From the NCBI GenBank assembly GCA_003455565.1, contig DMQW01000168.1:1-5690 (forward strand): a stretch of 5,690 nucleotides of DNA. The letters are read 5' to 3'. The DNA is from Limisphaerales bacterium. Its GTDB lineage: Bacteria > Verrucomicrobiota > Verrucomicrobiia > Limisphaerales > UBA11358. Positions 5,618 through 5,690 of the stretch are shown one piece after another. Under the pieces are notes generated by a model. That model made no database searches, had not been told where the DNA came from, and saw only the letters and a program-made list of their open reading frames with translations. Each line of letters starts with the position of its first letter. Position 1 is the first letter of the stretch. The translations under genes were made by a program, and so were the position numbers.

Positions 5618-5690
5618 GGGTGTAGCGGCGTCTCGGCAGAGCGCCGCAAACCGGACCGGAGCATTTCAGATGGCGGCTTTCTGCCGAAAG
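5618..5690. repeat. Palindromic repeat cluster at the right edge, cut by the window
   Basis: A strong hairpin is formed by GCGGCG (5625-5630) with CGCCGC (5642-5647), extended by CTC (5632-5634) with GAG (5639-5641), loop GGCA and one bulged T. A second, weaker palindrome, GGCGGCTTTCTGCCGAAAG (5672-5690), follows and is truncated by the edge; its TCTGCCG (5680-5686) is complementary to CGGCAGA (5634-5640) of the first. This pattern is like dispersed verrucomicrobial intergenic repeats, a link made from memory. It lies upstream of the MEKHLA gene. The stretch between them (5499-5617) contains no gene and no promoter I could name. Confidence 0.5.

Overview
The window looks like chromosomal DNA from a GC-rich (about 58-60% in coding parts) bacterium. 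Verrucomicrobiota, Pedosphaera/Limisphaerales-like, is my best guess. It rests on the flavour of the proteins, weak use of Shine-Dalgarno sites, and several short palindromic intergenic repeats of a kind I associate with that phylum. No 16S or other decisive marker is present.

Layout from left to right. (1) Positions 1-1786, minus strand: lysS, a class II lysyl-tRNA synthetase that runs off the left edge, probably lacking only about 20-25 C-terminal residues. It carries a large in-frame insertion of about 130 residues between motifs 2 and 3 (roughly 922-524) that is strikingly AT-rich, with third-position GC near 26% against about 82% in the N-terminal half by hand count. (2) Positions 1787-2340: a divergent intergenic region with three different palindromic repeat elements, including a ~150 bp REPIN-like element made of four hairpins in mirror order. 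The last element lies on the ribosome binding site of the next gene. (3) Positions 2341-3339, plus strand: corA, a complete CorA-family Mg2+/divalent cation transporter. (4) Positions 3340-3468: a convergent intergenic region with two GC-rich hairpins. (5) Positions 4962-3469, minus strand: a polytopic membrane protein with features of DUF2142/ArnT-like GT-C glycosyltransferases. (6) Positions 5498-4998, minus strand: a MEKHLA-domain (PAS-like) protein, 35 nt upstream of the membrane protein and probably co-transcribed with it. (7) Positions 5499-5690: upstream of the MEKHLA gene, with further palindromic repeats at the right edge.

lysS serves translation and corA serves Mg2+ uptake. The MEKHLA/GT-C pair may form a two-gene transcription unit of unknown purpose. 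The genes do not obviously form one pathway. The most notable points are the compositionally foreign insertion inside an essential tRNA synthetase, the mosaic of palindromic repeats between lysS and corA, and the repeat that covers the corA ribosome binding site.
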